Below are positions 6,295 to 7,516 of a stretch of DNA of 7,516 bases, piece after piece (position 1 is the stretch's first letter; the number at the start of each line of letters is the position of its first letter). Position numbers and translations under genes: made by a program. The notes under the pieces are model-generated. The model ran no database searches and had not been told where the DNA came from. It worked only from the letters and a program-made list of their open reading frames with translations. The DNA is from Chloroflexota bacterium. Its GTDB lineage: Bacteria > Chloroflexota > Anaerolineae > UBA4142. The DNA is taken from contig JACQEA010000424.1 in the NCBI GenBank assembly GCA_016200825.1, forward strand, positions 1 to 7,516. Reading direction: 5' to 3'.

Positions 6295-6296
6295 TT
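6265..6296 (-). repeat. Dispersed intergenic repeat, copy 4 (inverted)
   Basis: Read on the minus strand: AACCACAAAGGACACGAAG then AACACAAAGAAAT. It is inverted relative to copy 3 and includes the last bases of the lysK stop codon TAA (6297-6295). Confidence 0.78.
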
Positions 6297-7329
6297 AAAG
6301 ATTTTCCAGGACACGCGAAAGAACATCAATCGCGCGTTCGTACTCTTGCAAATCCAAATGTTCATTCGGCGTGTGATCGAGCGTTGAATCACCCGGACCG
6401 TACGCGACGATTGGACATTTCCAAATCGGACCGACGATGTTCATATCCGCCGTTCCAGTTTTCAGCGTGAACGCGGGCGCGCCGCCTTCCGCGCGAATCG
6501 CGCCGAGGAACGCGCGCACGAGCGCATTATTTTTTTCTGCGCGGAACGGCTCTTCTTCGCTCGAAAATTCCACGCGCGCGCCGTTAACGAATTGCCCGAT
6601 TTCTTTTTCAACATCACCAATCGTCAATCCAACCGGCACGCGCACGCCGATTCGCATCATCACGCGATCAACGAATCCGTCGTCATCCGTTCGCACGTAC
6701 CGCAACGATGGATCGAGTTTATCCACGGCGCGCGTTTTATCGCGATTAAATTCTGCCGCGTACTCCGTCACGCGATTCCAAAACTCGACCGCCTCTTCCG
6801 TCGCCGCGCGCGAATTGCTCGCGGTGTGCGTCATGGCTTTTTCTAATTTGTAATCAACGAGCACGCGCCCTTTGTAGCCCAGCGTGATGCGATCCCAGCC
6901 GCTCGGCTCGCCGATGATGCAAAATTCGGGCGCGTACTGTGTGACAGCAAAGCGCGCGCCTTTCGATGTCGCACATTCTTCTTCGACCGCGCCGATGACG
7001 ACAAAACGAACGTCATCGCGTTTTCCAACGCGTGCGCACGCAGAAACAAATGTCGCAAGACAACCCTTTGCATCCACCGCGCCGCGGCCAAATAATTTTC
7101 CAGCCTCAACGCGTGGTTCGATAAATCCCTGAAACGTGTCAATGTGTCCGAGCAAAACAATTTCGCGCGCGCCCTCGCCGAAAATTCCAACTGCGTTTCC
7201 CGCATCGTCCACATACGCGCGAAATCCCAACGCGTTCATCTGCGCGACGAGATAATTTACCGCGTCTAGTTCCTTTTGCGACGGGCTGTAAATGGAGACA
7301 AGACCTTGTAGAAGCGCGACTGCGTCCAT
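6295..7329 (-). CDS. lysK: M20 family metallopeptidase, [LysW]-lysine/ornithine hydrolase type
   Basis: LysK releases lysine (or ornithine) from the carrier protein LysW at the end of the alpha-aminoadipate route used by Thermus, many archaea and some Chloroflexota. The 344-residue protein has the M20 metal ligands and catalytic residues in order: H62-I-D64, D86 in GRGAVDAKG, the E116-E117 pair in GAVEEECATSKGAR, E141 in IIGEPSG, the dimer-domain H168, and H324 in DHTPNEH near the C-terminus. The blocks GYKGRVLVDY (151-160), KTGTADMNIVGPIWKCP (290-306) and YGPGDSTLDHTPNEHLDLQEY (310-330) are typical of LysK rather than ArgE or DapE. The ATG at 7329 gives the usual family start. It shares one base with the TGA of the upstream HepT-like gene (TGATG), and no strong SD is seen, so reinitiation is likely. 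No other lysine-pathway gene is in the window. Related M20 deacetylases remain possible. Confidence 0.87.
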   Translation of the reverse strand: MDAVALLQGLVSIYSPSQKELDAVNYLVAQMNALGFRAYVDDAGNAVGIFGEGAREIVLLGHIDTFQGFIEPRVEAGKLFGRGAVDAKGCLATFVSACARVGKRDDVRFVVIGAVEEECATSKGARFAVTQYAPEFCIIGEPSGWDRITLGYKGRVLVDYKLEKAMTHTASNSRAATEEAVEFWNRVTEYAAEFNRDKTRAVDKLDPSLRYVRTDDDGFVDRVMMRIGVRVPVGLTIGDVEKEIGQFVNGARVEFSSEEEPFRAEKNNALVRAFLGAIRAEGGAPAFTLKTGTADMNIVGPIWKCPIVAYGPGDSTLDHTPNEHLDLQEYERAIDVLSRVLENL

Positions 7330-7516
7330 CAGCGTAGAAATTCCAGAACTCGTTTCTTGAATAGTTCCAAGTCGCCCAGCCGCGTCCGCAAGAATTCGTG
7401 AACTATTTTGTCGTCTACATTTGAATAAACATGCACTAGCCGATTGCGAAAACCCGCCATCTTCTCAAGCGTTCGCGTGAAATCCTCTGGGAAGAGTTTG
7501 TTCTCGCCCAGAACGC
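7329..7516 (-). CDS. HepT-like RNase toxin, C-terminal part (DUF86 family; 5' end outside the window)
   Basis: HepT is the toxin of the type VII HepT/MntA system, a HEPN-fold ribonuclease that is silenced when its partner MntA adds AMP to a tyrosine. The last 61 residues can be read here (frame starting at 7514). They hold the family stretch MAGFRNRLVHVYSNVD (19-34), in which R25 lies three before H28. The R23-x4-H28-x-Y30 layout matches the HEPN catalytic motif RX4-6H plus the tyrosine that is modified. LGENKLFPEDF before it and FLRTRLGDLELFKKRVLEFL after it also fit the family. The stop TGA overlaps the lysK ATG by one base. The start and any mntA gene would lie beyond 7516. Family assignment rests on motif recall over a partial sequence, but the pattern is distinctive. 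Confidence 0.85.
   Translation of the reverse strand, partial: VLGENKLFPEDFTRTLEKMAGFRNRLVHVYSNVDDKIVHEFLRTRLGDLELFKKRVLEFLR

Noticed and set aside
5616..6296. CRISPR array
   Set aside because: The repeat units vary in length and orientation, are not separated by uniform spacers, and no cas gene is near.
6843..7214. 123-residue minus-strand frame within lysK
   Set aside because: It overlaps the catalytic core of lysK in another frame and has no domain pattern.

Overview
The window is a tightly packed, one-directional stretch of housekeeping genes. Every gene I can support lies on the minus strand, so transcription runs from high to low coordinates. In that order they are: the 3' end of a HepT-like toxin gene (7516-7329), an M20 peptidase of the LysK type (7329-6295), a HIT-family protein (6131-5682), an uncharacterised protein with a nuclease-like C-terminus (5601-4903), sucD (4906-3983), a 67-residue DUF5678-like protein (3968-3765), an HD-domain CCA-type tRNA nucleotidyltransferase (3718-2273), secD (2150-678), and the 5' part of secF (665 to the window edge). 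No RNA genes, insertion sequences, CRISPR arrays or origins are visible.

The organism is probably a member of the Chloroflexota, perhaps Anaerolineae-like. This is inferred from several weak signs together: a LysK-type hydrolase of the LysW amino-group-carrier pathway, a SecD with a Thr/Pro/Ser-rich insert in its periplasmic domain, the DUF5678-like small protein next to the tRNA nucleotidyltransferase, and dispersed 'CCACGAAGAACACAAAG' intergenic repeats. Codon use leans on GCG (Ala) and CGC (Arg), so CGCG tetramers are extremely common in all the genes. That uniform composition argues against recent transfer of any one gene.

Layout. 7516-6295: a toxin-family gene whose stop overlaps the lysK start (TGATG). 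6294-5602: the HIT gene, bracketed on both sides by inverted copies of one short dispersed repeat that begin at or inside the stop codons of the preceding genes. 5601-3765: the uncharacterised gene overlaps sucD by four bases (GTGA), and the small gene follows 14 bases later, so these three look like one translationally coupled unit. 3764-2273: a strong 10-bp hairpin precedes the tRNA nucleotidyltransferase and carries an SD-like GGGAGG in its 3' arm. 2272-1: a near-consensus sigma-70 promoter (TTGCCT, 17 bp, TATAAT) starts the secD-secF operon of the Sec translocase accessory complex.

The genes are mostly functionally unrelated: amino-acid biosynthesis, nucleotide hydrolysis, TCA cycle, tRNA maturation and protein export. 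I do not see a clear new biological system. The items most worth a second look are the toxin-lysK overlap, the repeat pairs around the HIT gene, the uncharacterised gene with an apparently inactivated nuclease domain coupled to sucD, and the hairpin in front of the tRNA nucleotidyltransferase.
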